A DNA stretch of 29,750 bases, taken from IMG/VR virus record IMGVR_UViG_3300023273_001196, positions 1-29,750 of that record; one strand, given 5' to 3'. The position numbers and the translations under genes were made by a program. Below, in pieces: positions 15,436-22,975 of the stretch (position 1 is the first letter of the stretch; each line of letters begins with the position of its first letter). A model generated the notes under the pieces. The model worked only from the letters and a program-made list of their open reading frames with translations, searched no databases and was not told where the DNA came from. Source of the DNA: a virus.

Positions 15436-16212
15436 TTACAATCCGTAGATGCTTTTGGTGTCGTTATAGTTGCTGGTAACTTCTGCGCCGCTTAATGCAC
15501 GGTTGTATAAACGTATGATACCAATATTACCCTTAAAGTAGTTTTGTCCTGACCCACTTTGATTAGTAATATCGCCACGACCAATTGTTAATAGGTATGA
15601 ATTCACGGCACCTTCTATCCAAGGCACAGCACGAGATACTGCTACTGTTCTGGGTGTTGCGGCATTGGAATAAGACACACCATTGGTACCATCATAACTT
15701 AACACTATCTGTCGCCAACCGCTTCTAGTCGAATACGGACTGATGTTAACAATTGCACCATTCCAAATACCAGCATAGTCATAAGCAAGTCCACCAAATG
15801 GTGCTCGCTCATGTTCTACTAGTGCATAGTGCCAATTGCTGTGGGTAATGTCGCTGGCTTCTGAAACAACTGTACCGCCTTCGTTTGCTAGTGTCCAAGT
15901 TGGATTGTACCATACTTCCAGTGTAAAGTGTGTGGTGCTGTTAAAAGCACTGTACATATTTGGTGTGTAGATGAAGTCGTTAGTACCATCAAAAGAGAAA
16001 CTATTTGTACTGTGAGTTGCTCCATCTATTGTAGCAGTAAATCCGTTACCTGATAAGTCTGTTATAGACGATCCTGATCCTGAGTAACTGCTGGGATCTT
16101 CAGGATTGTAGTATAACTGTATTCCCGAACTTACATAGTTAGGTGCTGAATAACTTTCTGCAACTGTTACTCTTCTTCCAAATGCATATGTACCTGAAAA
16201 ACTACTTAACAT
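15436..16212 (-). CDS. LamG/concanavalin-like lectin tail protein
   Basis: The 258-aa protein has the laminin-G/LamG-like jelly roll: YYNPEDPSSYSGSGSSI, DLSGNGFTATIDGA, FSFDGTNDFI near residues 75-84, FTLEVWYNP and a C-terminal GNIGIIRLYNRALSGAEV. This module binds carbohydrates and is a common distal adhesin on phage fibres. The start at 16212 overlaps the upstream stop (TAATG), making it translationally coupled to the preceding fibre gene. Confidence 0.88.
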   Translation of the reverse strand: MLSSFSGTYAFGRRVTVAESYSAPNYVSSGIQLYYNPEDPSSYSGSGSSITDLSGNGFTATIDGATHSTNSFSFDGTNDFIYTPNMYSAFNSTTHFTLEVWYNPTWTLANEGGTVVSEASDITHSNWHYALVEHERAPFGGLAYDYAGIWNGAIVNISPYSTRSGWRQIVLSYDGTNGVSYSNAATPRTVAVSRAVPWIEGAVNSYLLTIGRGDITNQSGSGQNYFKGNIGIIRLYNRALSGAEVTSNYNDTKSIYGL

Positions 16213-16796
16213 TATGAGTAACTAACCGATGAACCTAATACTGTATAAGTGCCTGATGCGTTTAGAATACTAAATGATACAACATCTATACCACTGCTTG
16301 TGCCACTAGGTGCTGAACCTCCTTGCCAAGTAATAGTCTGTGCTGAACCAGCAATCTGCACTGCTGTTGGCATATATGCTGTGCCACCTTGGGTTAACAC
16401 CAATGTTATTGTTGTAGCATATCCGGTATCGCAGTTTAAGTTAGTAATGTTTGCTGTAAAGTCAGCACTGATACTTGAATGTGAAAAGATATGTCCATTA
16501 TTACAATCATGCACTACTACACCAGTTGCTGCTGTTTTAGTATCATATGATTCTTGAACACCTTGCGAAATAAGCATGGTATCAAATACTGCGCCACTGA
16601 TAGTTTTATTTGTAAGTGTATTAGTGCTTGATGCTGTGATGTAACTACCCAAGTCTGATATTTGTGATTCTGTAATAGATAATGCTGCTTCGTGTGCTGT
16701 CACTGCTGCTTCACTAACACTTAAATTACTAACACTAACTCCAGAGAAGTTTGCTACTGCTGGTAAATCGTATTTTATTGCTTTGTAATTTGCCAT
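16212..16796 (-). CDS. tail fibre protein
   Basis: The 194-aa protein has an N-terminal helix MANYKAIKYDLP, then TNKTISGAVFDTML (a trimer-forming fibre motif TLTNKTI) near residue 60, and a C-terminal beta domain (ATTITLVLTQGGTAYMPTAV) of the kind seen in marine fibre tips. It is coupled on both sides by TAATG overlaps with 15436-16212 and 16796-18826, so the three are co-produced from the promoter upstream of 19586. Confidence 0.85.
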   Translation of the reverse strand: MANYKAIKYDLPAVANFSGVSVSNLSVSEAAVTAHEAALSITESQISDLGSYITASSTNTLTNKTISGAVFDTMLISQGVQESYDTKTAATGVVVHDCNNGHIFSHSSISADFTANITNLNCDTGYATTITLVLTQGGTAYMPTAVQIAGSAQTITWQGGSAPSGTSSGIDVVSFSILNASGTYTVLGSSVSYS

Positions 16797-18826
16797 TATC
16801 TATCCTTTAATAACCAACCTTGTGAAGCGCCGCTATACACTAATGTAAAGCCGGCACGTTCTGTATTTACTGTTAGATCACTTGCTGCTCCTTGTATAGC
16901 ATTACCGTTTCTATCTACAGTAATATTATTTGTATCAGCAGTACCTGCATAGTCAATAATTGAAATTTCATCACCAAAACTTGGACTACCTGGTAACTGT
17001 ATTGTGTGAGCAAAACTTGTTGTATCAATAAAATATCCACGACCACTAACTGCTGCTGTGATTGTGCTACCATCAGCAACAATTACAGATTCCCAGGTTG
17101 TGCCATGACTATCAACATATGCTTTGGTTGCTGCGTCCTGAGGATTGGTAGGATCTGCCATGTTGATAACTTTTGTAGCACTAACATCAACATAACCAGT
17201 ACCCACTGGGTTTAAAACTAGATCGTCATTGCTTCTAGTAGTTCTTACAACGTTATCAAAAACACTTATACCATCAGTACTAAATCTATCTGCTGTAATT
17301 AAATTTGAACTTGTTATGTCGCCAGTAATATTGATATCACCTGTTCCAGTGATGTTATTGCTGTTTAAATCCAATGCACCGCCTAGTTGTGGCGTTGTAT
17401 CCTCAACAACATTAAATATTCCCAAACTTACACCGGACAAAGTGCCTGTAATCGTAACATCAGCATCTAATACAATACTGCCTGATCCGCTTGTTCTAAG
17501 ATTTAAGTTATCGTTAGATCTGGTAGTTGCTACATTGTTATCATTTATTTGGATACCGTCTGTATTTAGGCTTCCTACTGTAACGCTAGCAGTTGTAGTT
17601 GCTCCTCTGGCAGTTACAGTAGCAAGAGTGTCAGCACTGTTAATAGTTAAAGTATCACCGCTCAAACTTGTTGTGACGCTACCACTGCCTATAATTGCTA
17701 GTGTTTCACTGCCACCTATAATTGTACTAACACTACCATCATCTACTAGTGTAAACCCAGCAGTTGTGATAGCATCTACATATTGTTTGTTTACAGCGTC
17801 AGTATTTAATGTTGGAGTTCCAACACCCGTTAACCTGTTGTTGCCAAAATCTATATTTCCCGCAGCGTTAAGAATAATATCACCACTGGACGCATAAATT
17901 GTATTACCGTCTATCTGAAGGTTATCAATATATACACTTGTGAATACGCCAGTGCTTGGAGTTGTTGCTCCAATTGGTGTTCCGTCAATAGCGCCACCAT
18001 TTACATCAATGCTAGTAAATGTGCTTGTCCCTGTGCTTGTAATATTGCCAGTAACGTCTCCAGTTACAGTGCCCGTTAAACCACCTGTAAATGTATCACT
18101 ATATACATTACTCCAGGGTGAACCGCTACTGCCAATATCATACGTGCTAGCAGTACCAGGAAGCATATCACTGGCAATTACACCGTTTATTGTAATAGTA
18201 TCCGATCCTGCATCACCACCAATAAGATTGCCGCCAAGTGTAATGTTACCACTTACGTCTAAATCAGTAAAATAACCTGTTGCCCAGCGTAAACTAGAAC
18301 TGCCAATGTTGTAGGTGCTTCCATTAATAGGTAACAAGCTACTATCGATTCTAGCTGTTACTGTTAGTGTATCAGCTGTAGTATCACCAATATCAGTATT
18401 GCCATTAGCAATCAGAGTTCCATTAAATGTTGCTGCACCTGTAAACGTAGAAGTAGAGGATACTGCCAGTGTGGAACTAAGTGTTGTAGCACCTGTAACA
18501 CTTAGCGTACTGCCCAGAGATGTAGCACCTGTGAGTGTTGATGTTAGATCAACTAGTAGATCTCCTTTAACATGCAGATCGTTACTAATTTCCTGATCAC
18601 CAGTTACTATTAGTTTTCCTGTACCATTAGGATCAATTGTAAGATCCTGGTTTGTATCATCTGTAGATATAGTTGTACCAGTAAACTTAATTCCACTGGG
18701 TGTATCACCGCCCAACTCAGTATAAATTTCTGTGAAATTGTCGTTTATCTTGCTGAACGCATCTCTTAGTAAATCACCGGTACCATCATCTGGATTCGTA
18801 CCAATGTTAATTGTTTGCTTTGCCAT
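16796..18826 (-). CDS. long tail fibre with repeats
   Basis: The 676-aa protein begins MAKQTINIGTNPDDGTGD with DAFSKINDNFTEIYTELGG, the attachment motif shared with the neighbouring 249-aa gene. The body is repetitive: two STYxIGSSxxxW...Y repeats near residues 170 and 225, two TRSNDxLxL segments near 440 and 530, and two DAxxKxYVD fibre motifs near 345 and 565. It ends in a beta domain with ISIIDYAGTADTNNITV. Ribosome site AAGGAG before ATG 18826. It likely forms trimeric fibre shafts. Confidence 0.9.
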   Translation of the reverse strand: MAKQTINIGTNPDDGTGDLLRDAFSKINDNFTEIYTELGGDTPSGIKFTGTTISTDDTNQDLTIDPNGTGKLIVTGDQEISNDLHVKGDLLVDLTSTLTGATSLGSTLSVTGATTLSSTLAVSSTSTFTGAATFNGTLIANGNTDIGDTTADTLTVTARIDSSLLPINGSTYNIGSSSLRWATGYFTDLDVSGNITLGGNLIGGDAGSDTITINGVIASDMLPGTASTYDIGSSGSPWSNVYSDTFTGGLTGTVTGDVTGNITSTGTSTFTSIDVNGGAIDGTPIGATTPSTGVFTSVYIDNLQIDGNTIYASSGDIILNAAGNIDFGNNRLTGVGTPTLNTDAVNKQYVDAITTAGFTLVDDGSVSTIIGGSETLAIIGSGSVTTSLSGDTLTINSADTLATVTARGATTTASVTVGSLNTDGIQINDNNVATTRSNDNLNLRTSGSGSIVLDADVTITGTLSGVSLGIFNVVEDTTPQLGGALDLNSNNITGTGDINITGDITSSNLITADRFSTDGISVFDNVVRTTRSNDDLVLNPVGTGYVDVSATKVINMADPTNPQDAATKAYVDSHGTTWESVIVADGSTITAAVSGRGYFIDTTSFAHTIQLPGSPSFGDEISIIDYAGTADTNNITVDRNGNAIQGAASDLTVNTERAGFTLVYSGASQGWLLKDR

Positions 18827-18836
18827 TGGTCACTCC

Positions 18837-19586
18837 TTATGATGCTGCGTAGTAGGGGATGACATAATCCGTATTGTTTATTTTAACATTCAAATAACCT
18901 GATGGCGTAGCTGGTAATGCATTACCAGCACCAGCTGATCCTACTGTACTCTGAGTAGGTACAATAAAGTTAACAGTTCCGGTACCATTTGGATCTAATT
19001 CAATATCAGCGTTTGATGTATTTGTACTGATTTTATTTAAGTTCAGGTTCAAACTATCCACAGTAACATTAGCAAAACTGGAAAGACCAGTGTCCGTAAT
19101 ACCAGCTGCTGAAAGTGTGCTGCTTACTGTAAGAGAACCTGTCACTGCTACTACACCTGTTCCGGCTGGATCCAAAGTAATATTTTGGTTACTGTTAGCA
19201 CTGCTAATTGTTGCTGCGTTAATAGTGATGTCTTCTGCTGTAAATATTCCTGTTCCAGCATCATAAGTTAACTTGCTTGTAAAGTTAAGTGCGCCGGTTG
19301 TTTCCTCTGTATAAGGTATAGCATGATCTGTTCTGTCAGTAATTACTAGTTCAGCACCAGCTGCGATAACAATATCGCCTGTGCCATTTGGATCTAAAAT
19401 AATATTTCCATTGGAATTTTCACTAATAATGCTATTTCCACTGATAGCAACATTGTTACCAGTTCCTGCTGCTGTAACGCCGTAAAGTTCCGTAAAGTTG
19501 TCGTTTACTTTGTCAAAGGCAGTGCGTAGTGGGTCACCAGTGCCGTCATTCGCTGCGCTACCGATGTTAATTGTTTGTTGAGCCAT
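18837..19586 (-). CDS. tail fibre/attachment protein
   Basis: I place the start at 19586 (MAQQTINIGSAANDGTGDP), where GGAG precedes the ATG, rather than at 19625. The resulting 249-aa protein has DKVNDNFTELYG near residue 35 and repeated SANSNQNITLDPAGTG-type blocks, a compact paralogue of the 676-aa fibre downstream. It heads the fibre operon, with late promoter AATAAATA at 19607-19614. Confidence 0.88.
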   Translation of the reverse strand: MAQQTINIGSAANDGTGDPLRTAFDKVNDNFTELYGVTAAGTGNNVAISGNSIISENSNGNIILDPNGTGDIVIAAGAELVITDRTDHAIPYTEETTGALNFTSKLTYDAGTGIFTAEDITINAATISSANSNQNITLDPAGTGVVAVTGSLTVSSTLSAAGITDTGLSSFANVTVDSLNLNLNKISTNTSNADIELDPNGTGTVNFIVPTQSTVGSAGAGNALPATPSGYLNVKINNTDYVIPYYAAS

Positions 19587-19606
19587 GGTTTGATCTCCTA
19601 TAGTTG

Positions 19607-19614
19607 TATTTATT
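19607..19614 (-). promoter_or_regulatory. late promoter AATAAATA
   Basis: AATAAATA on the minus strand, 21 nt upstream of the ATG at 19586; likely drives the four coupled fibre genes 18837 to 15436. Confidence 0.55.
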
Positions 19615-19634
19615 GATCCGATCAAGCTAGCAGC

Positions 19635-19949
19635 ATGCTAAATATTTGTATGCATATATCTACCTTAATAGAACGAACTAGTTATATCCGCAGGCGAAAT
19701 AATAAAGAGGAAGTTGTTAAAGCCAATAGAAAAATATATGTGTTAAAATGTGATAACTGTCTGACAGAATTTACCAGGTCAAGTAAACAAATGAAGTCAT
19801 CCAGGGCTAACAATTTTGTTACACATGTTTGTGAAAATTGTGATACAAAGCGATTTGCACAAACACGTAGTACAATTAGTAGAAGGATAAATTCTTATGA
19901 TGCGAGTAGCAATATTACTATTGACAGTCTTTTTAACAACCGCCGCTAA
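19635..19949 (+). CDS. zinc-ribbon-like small basic protein
   Basis: A plus-strand gene of up to 104 aa with two Cys pairs, CDNC and CENC, about 30 residues apart, a zinc-ribbon arrangement, within a basic background (RRRNNKEEV). A GCTAAATA motif at 19637-19644 overlaps the first ATG and would place transcription start at the second ATG, 19650, giving a leaderless MHISTL form. The 3' end overlaps the HtrA-like gene by 53 nt in another frame. A nucleic-acid-binding role is inferred. Confidence 0.6.
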   Translation: MLNICMHISTLIERTSYIRRRNNKEEVVKANRKIYVLKCDNCLTEFTRSSKQMKSSRANNFVTHVCENCDTKRFAQTRSTISRRINSYDASSNITIDSLFNNRR

Positions 19950-20925
19950 TGCTAATGACTTTGTAGCATTGGTAGAGAAAACACTTCCAGGAACTTGTGT
20001 AGTTAATGCTGTACAAGAAACAACGGTTATAGATAGCAAAAAAAACTATATAGAAGAATATAAAAACTTGCCTAAAAAGCAAAAATTTTCCCAAGAGGAA
20101 AAAGGAGCATCTGGTACTTGCTTTGTTGTTAAATATAACAACAAAAATTATATTATAACAAACCATCATGTTATAGACAATACTGGCAAGTTATATATTA
20201 GATTTTATAAAGAAATAAAACGCTATCCAGCAAAGATAGTTGCGTCAGACAAAAGAGTAGACATAGCAGTCCTAGAACTATTAGATCAGGAAAAACTAGC
20301 TAACCTGAAATCATTGAACTGGGGTAGTAGCGAAAATCTAAAAAAGGGCGAGGCTGTTTGGGCTATAGGTCATCCACTGGGCTTTGAATACACTGTAACT
20401 ACAGGTGTTGTGAGCAATGAGTCCAGACGCTCGTATGGTGCTTTCCAAGAACTGATACAAACAGATGTGGCAATCAATCAGGGAAATAGCGGTGGCCCGC
20501 TCCTAGATATGGATGGCAAAGTGGTTGGTGTTAATACTATGATTATTAGCAATACAGGCGGGGCTGCAGGCGGACAAATTGGAATTAACTTTAGTGTAAG
20601 TAGTCGAGTAGCCAATTACACTAGTAAGGAATTAATTAAGTCTGGAAAAGTATCTAGAGCAAGAATAGGCATGATATATTTTGCAGATCAGGACACTGGT
20701 ATGGTGAAAATAGTAGAAGTGCCTGAAAATATGCCAGCGAAGATTGCTGGTATTAATAAAGATGACTTCCTGCTAAAACTTAATGATCAAAAGATTCTAG
20801 CTATGGAAGACGTATCATTTGCTATGGATTTCGTAAAGGGTGGCGACAGTGTTAAAATTATTGTTAAACGCGGAGACAGTATATTACTAAAAAATATTGT
20901 AACTATAGAAGCGCCTGCAGACTAA
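19897..20925 (+). CDS. secreted HtrA/DegP-like serine protease
   Basis: The 342-aa protein begins with a signal peptide (hydrophobic residues 3-17, cleavage near AANA), indicating export to the periplasm. A trypsin-like domain shows the triad His91 in TNHHVI, Asp122 in KRVDIAVL and Ser198 in GNSGGP, and the HPLG loop of HtrA proteases. A single PDZ domain occupies residues 250-335. Host HtrA proteases degrade misfolded envelope proteins. AAGGATAAATTCTT precedes the ATG. Lack of a second PDZ makes it DegS-sized. Confidence 0.92.
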   Translation: MMRVAILLLTVFLTTAANANDFVALVEKTLPGTCVVNAVQETTVIDSKKNYIEEYKNLPKKQKFSQEEKGASGTCFVVKYNNKNYIITNHHVIDNTGKLYIRFYKEIKRYPAKIVASDKRVDIAVLELLDQEKLANLKSLNWGSSENLKKGEAVWAIGHPLGFEYTVTTGVVSNESRRSYGAFQELIQTDVAINQGNSGGPLLDMDGKVVGVNTMIISNTGGAAGGQIGINFSVSSRVANYTSKELIKSGKVSRARIGMIYFADQDTGMVKIVEVPENMPAKIAGINKDDFLLKLNDQKILAMEDVSFAMDFVKGGDSVKIIVKRGDSILLKNIVTIEAPAD

Positions 20926-21236
20926 GCACTAAAACTTTCGCCGCAGCCACACTGCGCTGTTGCCATGGGATTCTTTACTTTAAGAAAACTGCCACCTAGT
21001 TCCTGCACATAGTCTATTGTGCTACCCAGCAGGAACATTTCAGCTATAGGATCTACAACCAGTATGTCCTCAATTGGATCACTCCAGTTAACAGAGTCGT
21101 CTGTAGAGTCCTTACTTAGTCCCCAGACATATTGCATGCCACTACAGCCGCCACCCTTGACGCTCAGTGTTACATGTCCTTCAGGACACACTGACTTCAA
21201 GTAGGTTTTCGCTGACTCTGATACTGTTACTAGCAT
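20922..21236 (-). CDS. IscA/ErpA-type iron-sulfur carrier
   Basis: Starting at 21236 (MLVTVSESAKTYL), the 104-aa protein keeps the three ligand cysteines of A-type carriers: Cys31 in KGGGCSGMQY and Cys96/Cys98 in QCGCGESF. Family length is about 107 residues. A-type carriers pass Fe-S clusters to apo-enzymes. The longer reading frame to 21317 is unlikely because it would add a region lacking similarity. It overlaps the convergent HtrA stop by four bases. Late motif AATAAATA at 21356-21363 precedes the pair. Confidence 0.92.
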   Translation of the reverse strand: MLVTVSESAKTYLKSVCPEGHVTLSVKGGGCSGMQYVWGLSKDSTDDSVNWSDPIEDILVVDPIAEMFLLGSTIDYVQELGGSFLKVKNPMATAQCGCGESFSA

Positions 21237-21312
21237 GTTTACAAGTTTCTCCGCAATCACACTCTGACAAAAATTCAGGATCAATAAGAGCTTCGCCTTC
21301 GCAAAACTCCAT
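21181..21312 (-). CDS. 43-aa Cys-rich small protein
   Basis: An ORF not previously obvious, starting at 21312 behind AGGATTTATGGT and overlapping the iscA-like start by 56 nt in another frame. It encodes MEFCEGEALIDPEFL followed by CDCGETC, with Cys at 4, 18, 20 and 24, a possible metal- or cluster-binding cluster. A late promoter at 21356 predicts a leader just upstream. Coding is inferred from context and could still be a by-product of the IscA reading frame. Confidence 0.45.
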   Translation of the reverse strand: MEFCEGEALIDPEFLSECDCGETCKHASNSIRVSENLLEVSVS

Positions 21313-21355
21313 ACCATAAATCCTACCTTTTTTACAGAGGTAAAGTTCCATACTA

Positions 21356-21363
21356 TATTTATT
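21356..21363 (-). promoter_or_regulatory. late promoter AATAAATA
   Basis: AATAAATA on the minus strand overlaps the IF-1 stop region and precedes the Cys-rich ORF and the IscA-like gene. Confidence 0.5.
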
Positions 21364-21580
21364 TGTGTCGAAAACTTATGCGGCCCTGTGTCATATCATA
21401 AGGTGTCATTTCTAGACTTACCTTATCATCTACTAACACATTAATTCTATTAAGCCTCATTTTACCGCTTAAATGAGCTATGATTTCTCTATCATAATCA
21501 TCTAGTTTAACTAGAAATTTACCACCAGGTAAAAGTTTTGTGACTACGCCAAGTAGTTCGAGATATTCTGCTTTAGACAT
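21359..21580 (-). CDS. infA: translation initiation factor IF-1
   Basis: The 73-aa protein aligns with bacterial IF-1 over its full length: [16 protein letters not shown] at the first OB strands, [16 protein letters not shown] in the centre (canonical AHISGKMRKNYIRIL), and [13 protein letters not shown] at the end. IF-1 occupies the ribosomal A site during initiation and helps IF-2 and IF-3. No other translation-factor gene is in the window. Its mRNA starts at GATAAATA (21628-21635) and has a 5' hairpin at 21600-21620; AAGGAT precedes the ATG. Confidence 0.95.
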   Translation of the reverse strand: MSKAEYLELLGVVTKLLPGGKFLVKLDDYDREIIAHLSGKMRLNRINVLVDDKVSLEMTPYDMTQGRISFRHK

Positions 21581-21599
21581 CTTATCCTTAAGAATAGTG

Positions 21600-21620
21600 G
21601 GGGTGGGACTAGCCCACCCC
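21600..21620 (-). promoter_or_regulatory. 8-bp hairpin in the IF-1 leader
   Basis: GGGGTGGG and CCCACCCC form a perfect stem with a 5-nt loop. It lies at the predicted 5' end of the IF-1 mRNA. It could protect the mRNA or terminate the upstream winged-helix transcript, though no U tract follows on the minus strand. Confidence 0.5.
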
Positions 21621-21627
21621 TTTTAAC

Positions 21628-21635
21628 TATTTATC
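21628..21635 (-). promoter_or_regulatory. late promoter GATAAATA for IF-1
   Basis: GATAAATA on the minus strand includes the TGA of the winged-helix gene as TGATAAATA, a stop-embedded late promoter. Confidence 0.5.
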
Positions 21636-21897
21636 AGACGTTCTGAGCTAGGGCACGATAGCCAGCAGCGATAACTGCGCGGCTAGCATTACCTAGACGA
21701 TACTTCTGAGTAACACGGCCCTTTGAGTCTACATGCTCATTGAGGTAGACTGGGAAGCCCTTCATGCGTAGAGCTGAAACGGTGGCACGTGGGTTGCCAA
21801 CGCCAAAGCGAGCACGAATCTGCTTGCCGGTTAGCTCTTCGCCGTTGCGTAGAGCTGAAAGGACACGGTCCTGCTTGGTTACTGTTGCGTTATTCAT
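21634..21897 (-). CDS. small winged-helix DNA-binding protein
   Basis: The 87-aa basic protein shows a winged-helix fold: LTGKQIRARFGVGNPRATVSALRMKGF (helix 2, turn and recognition helix, residues 23-49), then wing strands YLNEHVDSKGRVTQKYRLG. The closing SRAVIAAGYRAL is a second helix. Similar proteins are common in marine T4-like phages. It has the strongest sigma-70-type promoter in the window at 21956-21984, with an inverted repeat that could be its own operator. Confidence 0.82.
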   Translation of the reverse strand: MNNATVTKQDRVLSALRNGEELTGKQIRARFGVGNPRATVSALRMKGFPVYLNEHVDSKGRVTQKYRLGNASRAVIAAGYRALAQNV

Positions 21898-21955
21898 CGA
21901 AGTTTCTCCATAATTGATATAGTGTTAAGATGTAGCCCCATGCTACATATTGGAC

Positions 21956-21984
21956 ATTATACTACTATGTGTATAATGTGTCAA
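21956..21984 (-). promoter_or_regulatory. consensus sigma-70 promoter with inverted repeat
   Basis: TTGACA, 17 nt, TATAAT, perfect at both boxes. ATTATAC at 21956-21962 and GTATAAT at 21971-21977 form an inverted repeat across the -10 and spacer, a possible operator for the winged-helix protein it drives. Confidence 0.85.
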
Positions 21985-21991
21985 TCTTTTT

Positions 21992-22216
21992 CTACATTTG
22001 ACCAAAATCAACTGGTCCAATGCGACTATCATCAGAGCGGTCTCTAAGCCAGATTTCTATATTGTCCGGCTCATCATCATACCATTCTGCATAGACATCA
22101 TATAGATCCAACTGATTGTGATCAGCTAGTCGTCGTTCTACTTGTGTCATCAATGCTCGGGCACTAAACTCTGCCCGAGCATCGACTATATTACTTTCAG
22201 TTTGGCCCGTATTCAT
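21992..22216 (-). CDS. acidic small protein
   Basis: A 74-aa acidic protein, MNTGQTESNIVDARAEF with helices around residues 15-45 and WYDDEPDNIEIWLRDRSDD. It overlaps the preceding 53-aa gene by ATGA and so is coupled to it. Unknown function; small acidic early proteins are often host-takeover factors. Confidence 0.65.
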   Translation of the reverse strand: MNTGQTESNIVDARAEFSARALMTQVERRLADHNQLDLYDVYAEWYDDEPDNIEIWLRDRSDDSRIGPVDFGQM

Positions 22217-22374
22217 TTTACATCTAGTCTGTAAGAGGTCATTGCTACCTTGAGAACTGCTCGAGCAGTCTTCTTGTCTGTCTTTGCATTGCGGACAACA
22301 AAATTGACCGCTCTGTTCCAGTCAAGCTGGAGACCGTAGATTGCCTCATTGGCAGCATATTCAACTTCTGACAT
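22213..22374 (-). CDS. 53-aa hypothetical protein
   Basis: Starts at 22374 behind AAGGACTAATACG and ends in TGA overlapping the next ATG. Encodes a helical, mildly basic protein (EYAANEAIYGLQLDWNRAV, then KTDKKTARAVLK). It is the first gene of the unit behind the promoter at 22411-22438. No family recognised. Confidence 0.65.
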   Translation of the reverse strand: MSEVEYAANEAIYGLQLDWNRAVNFVVRNAKTDKKTARAVLKVAMTSYRLDVK

Positions 22375-22410
22375 CGTATTAGTCCTTGGTTAAGTTTCAA
22401 CAACAACTAT

Positions 22411-22438
22411 ATAATAACACATCTGTGTATGATGTCAA
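22411..22438 (-). promoter_or_regulatory. sigma-70-like early promoter
   Basis: GGTTGACA, 16 nt, TATTATA with extended -10 TGT on the minus strand; drives the 53-aa and 74-aa genes. Confidence 0.8.
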
Positions 22439-22443
22439 CCAGT

Positions 22444-22761
22444 TTATCTGAGGTAATATTGGCAACGGTAAACTGGCTCGTAAACTGTCTGTCGCTTAGG
22501 ATTGACCAACCTTGCAAGACCCTGCAGGAGGCCTGGTACACTGCGAAAATCATCTGGATTAACAGCACGATATTCAGTATAACAGGTTTGAGCGTTGGCG
22601 GGCCTTGGATACCTTACTTCATAAGGAATATCATTGGCTAGGTCATGCCGATAGTTCTGATCTCTGGGGATAATGGTATAGGTATTGCTACCACGGTTAG
22701 GCTGAAAAGCCAAAACCTCAGTGCTTAATACTAAAGCAAATAACAGAGTGACTCTAAACAT
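22444..22761 (-). CDS. secreted small protein
   Basis: The 105-aa protein has a clear signal peptide, MFRVTLLFALVLSTEVLAFQ, with cleavage near residue 18. The mature part is rich in Pro, Arg and Tyr and has two cysteines (QTCYTEY, YRCQYYL) that could form a disulfide in the periplasm. It is coupled to the 65-aa gene by TAATG. Possible lysis or envelope role; unassigned. Confidence 0.7.
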   Translation of the reverse strand: MFRVTLLFALVLSTEVLAFQPNRGSNTYTIIPRDQNYRHDLANDIPYEVRYPRPANAQTCYTEYRAVNPDDFRSVPGLLQGLARLVNPKRQTVYEPVYRCQYYLR

Positions 22762-22958
22762 TAATGGATAGTTGTGTTTTCTGTTTCATGAATATTAATG
22801 CCAGCAAGTTTTAATAGCTCTAAAATTGTACCTGGTACACTAGCTTCGTCATCCCCGTCAGGGATAAAGATGCCTTTAATGCTCCCGTCGCGAGCAAAAA
22901 TAAGTGCGAAATCTTTATCATCCATAATGTCTTCCAATATTCCTTTAACTTCAGTCAT
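22761..22958 (-). CDS. 65-aa hypothetical protein
   Basis: I start at 22958 (MTEVKGILEDI), eight nucleotides behind AAGGA, rather than at 22985, which lies within the promoter. The protein is acidic and contains FALIFARDGSIKGIFIPDGDDE, a beta-hairpin-like pattern. No Ser for a phosphopantetheine arm (DSL motif) is visible, so it is not the carrier protein one might expect near the adenylating enzyme. Confidence 0.65.
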   Translation of the reverse strand: MTEVKGILEDIMDDKDFALIFARDGSIKGIFIPDGDDEASVPGTILELLKLAGINIHETENTTIH

Positions 22959-22975
22959 AATAGTCATCCTTGTAT

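Noticed and set aside
17229-17897. A 222-codon open frame on the plus strand inside the long tail fibre gene.
   Set aside because: It is antisense to a repetitive fibre gene with clear motifs, has a low-complexity Val/Leu/Ser/Pro product and no ribosome site; it is a shadow of the fibre codons.
20922-21317. A 131-residue version of the IscA-like protein starting at 21317.
   Set aside because: The 27 extra residues resemble no part of the family, the family length fits a start at 21236, and a different frame over the same bases encodes a plausible small protein.
22761-22958. An acyl-carrier protein partner for the adenylating enzyme.
   Set aside because: No phosphopantetheine-attachment Ser in a DSL-type motif is visible.
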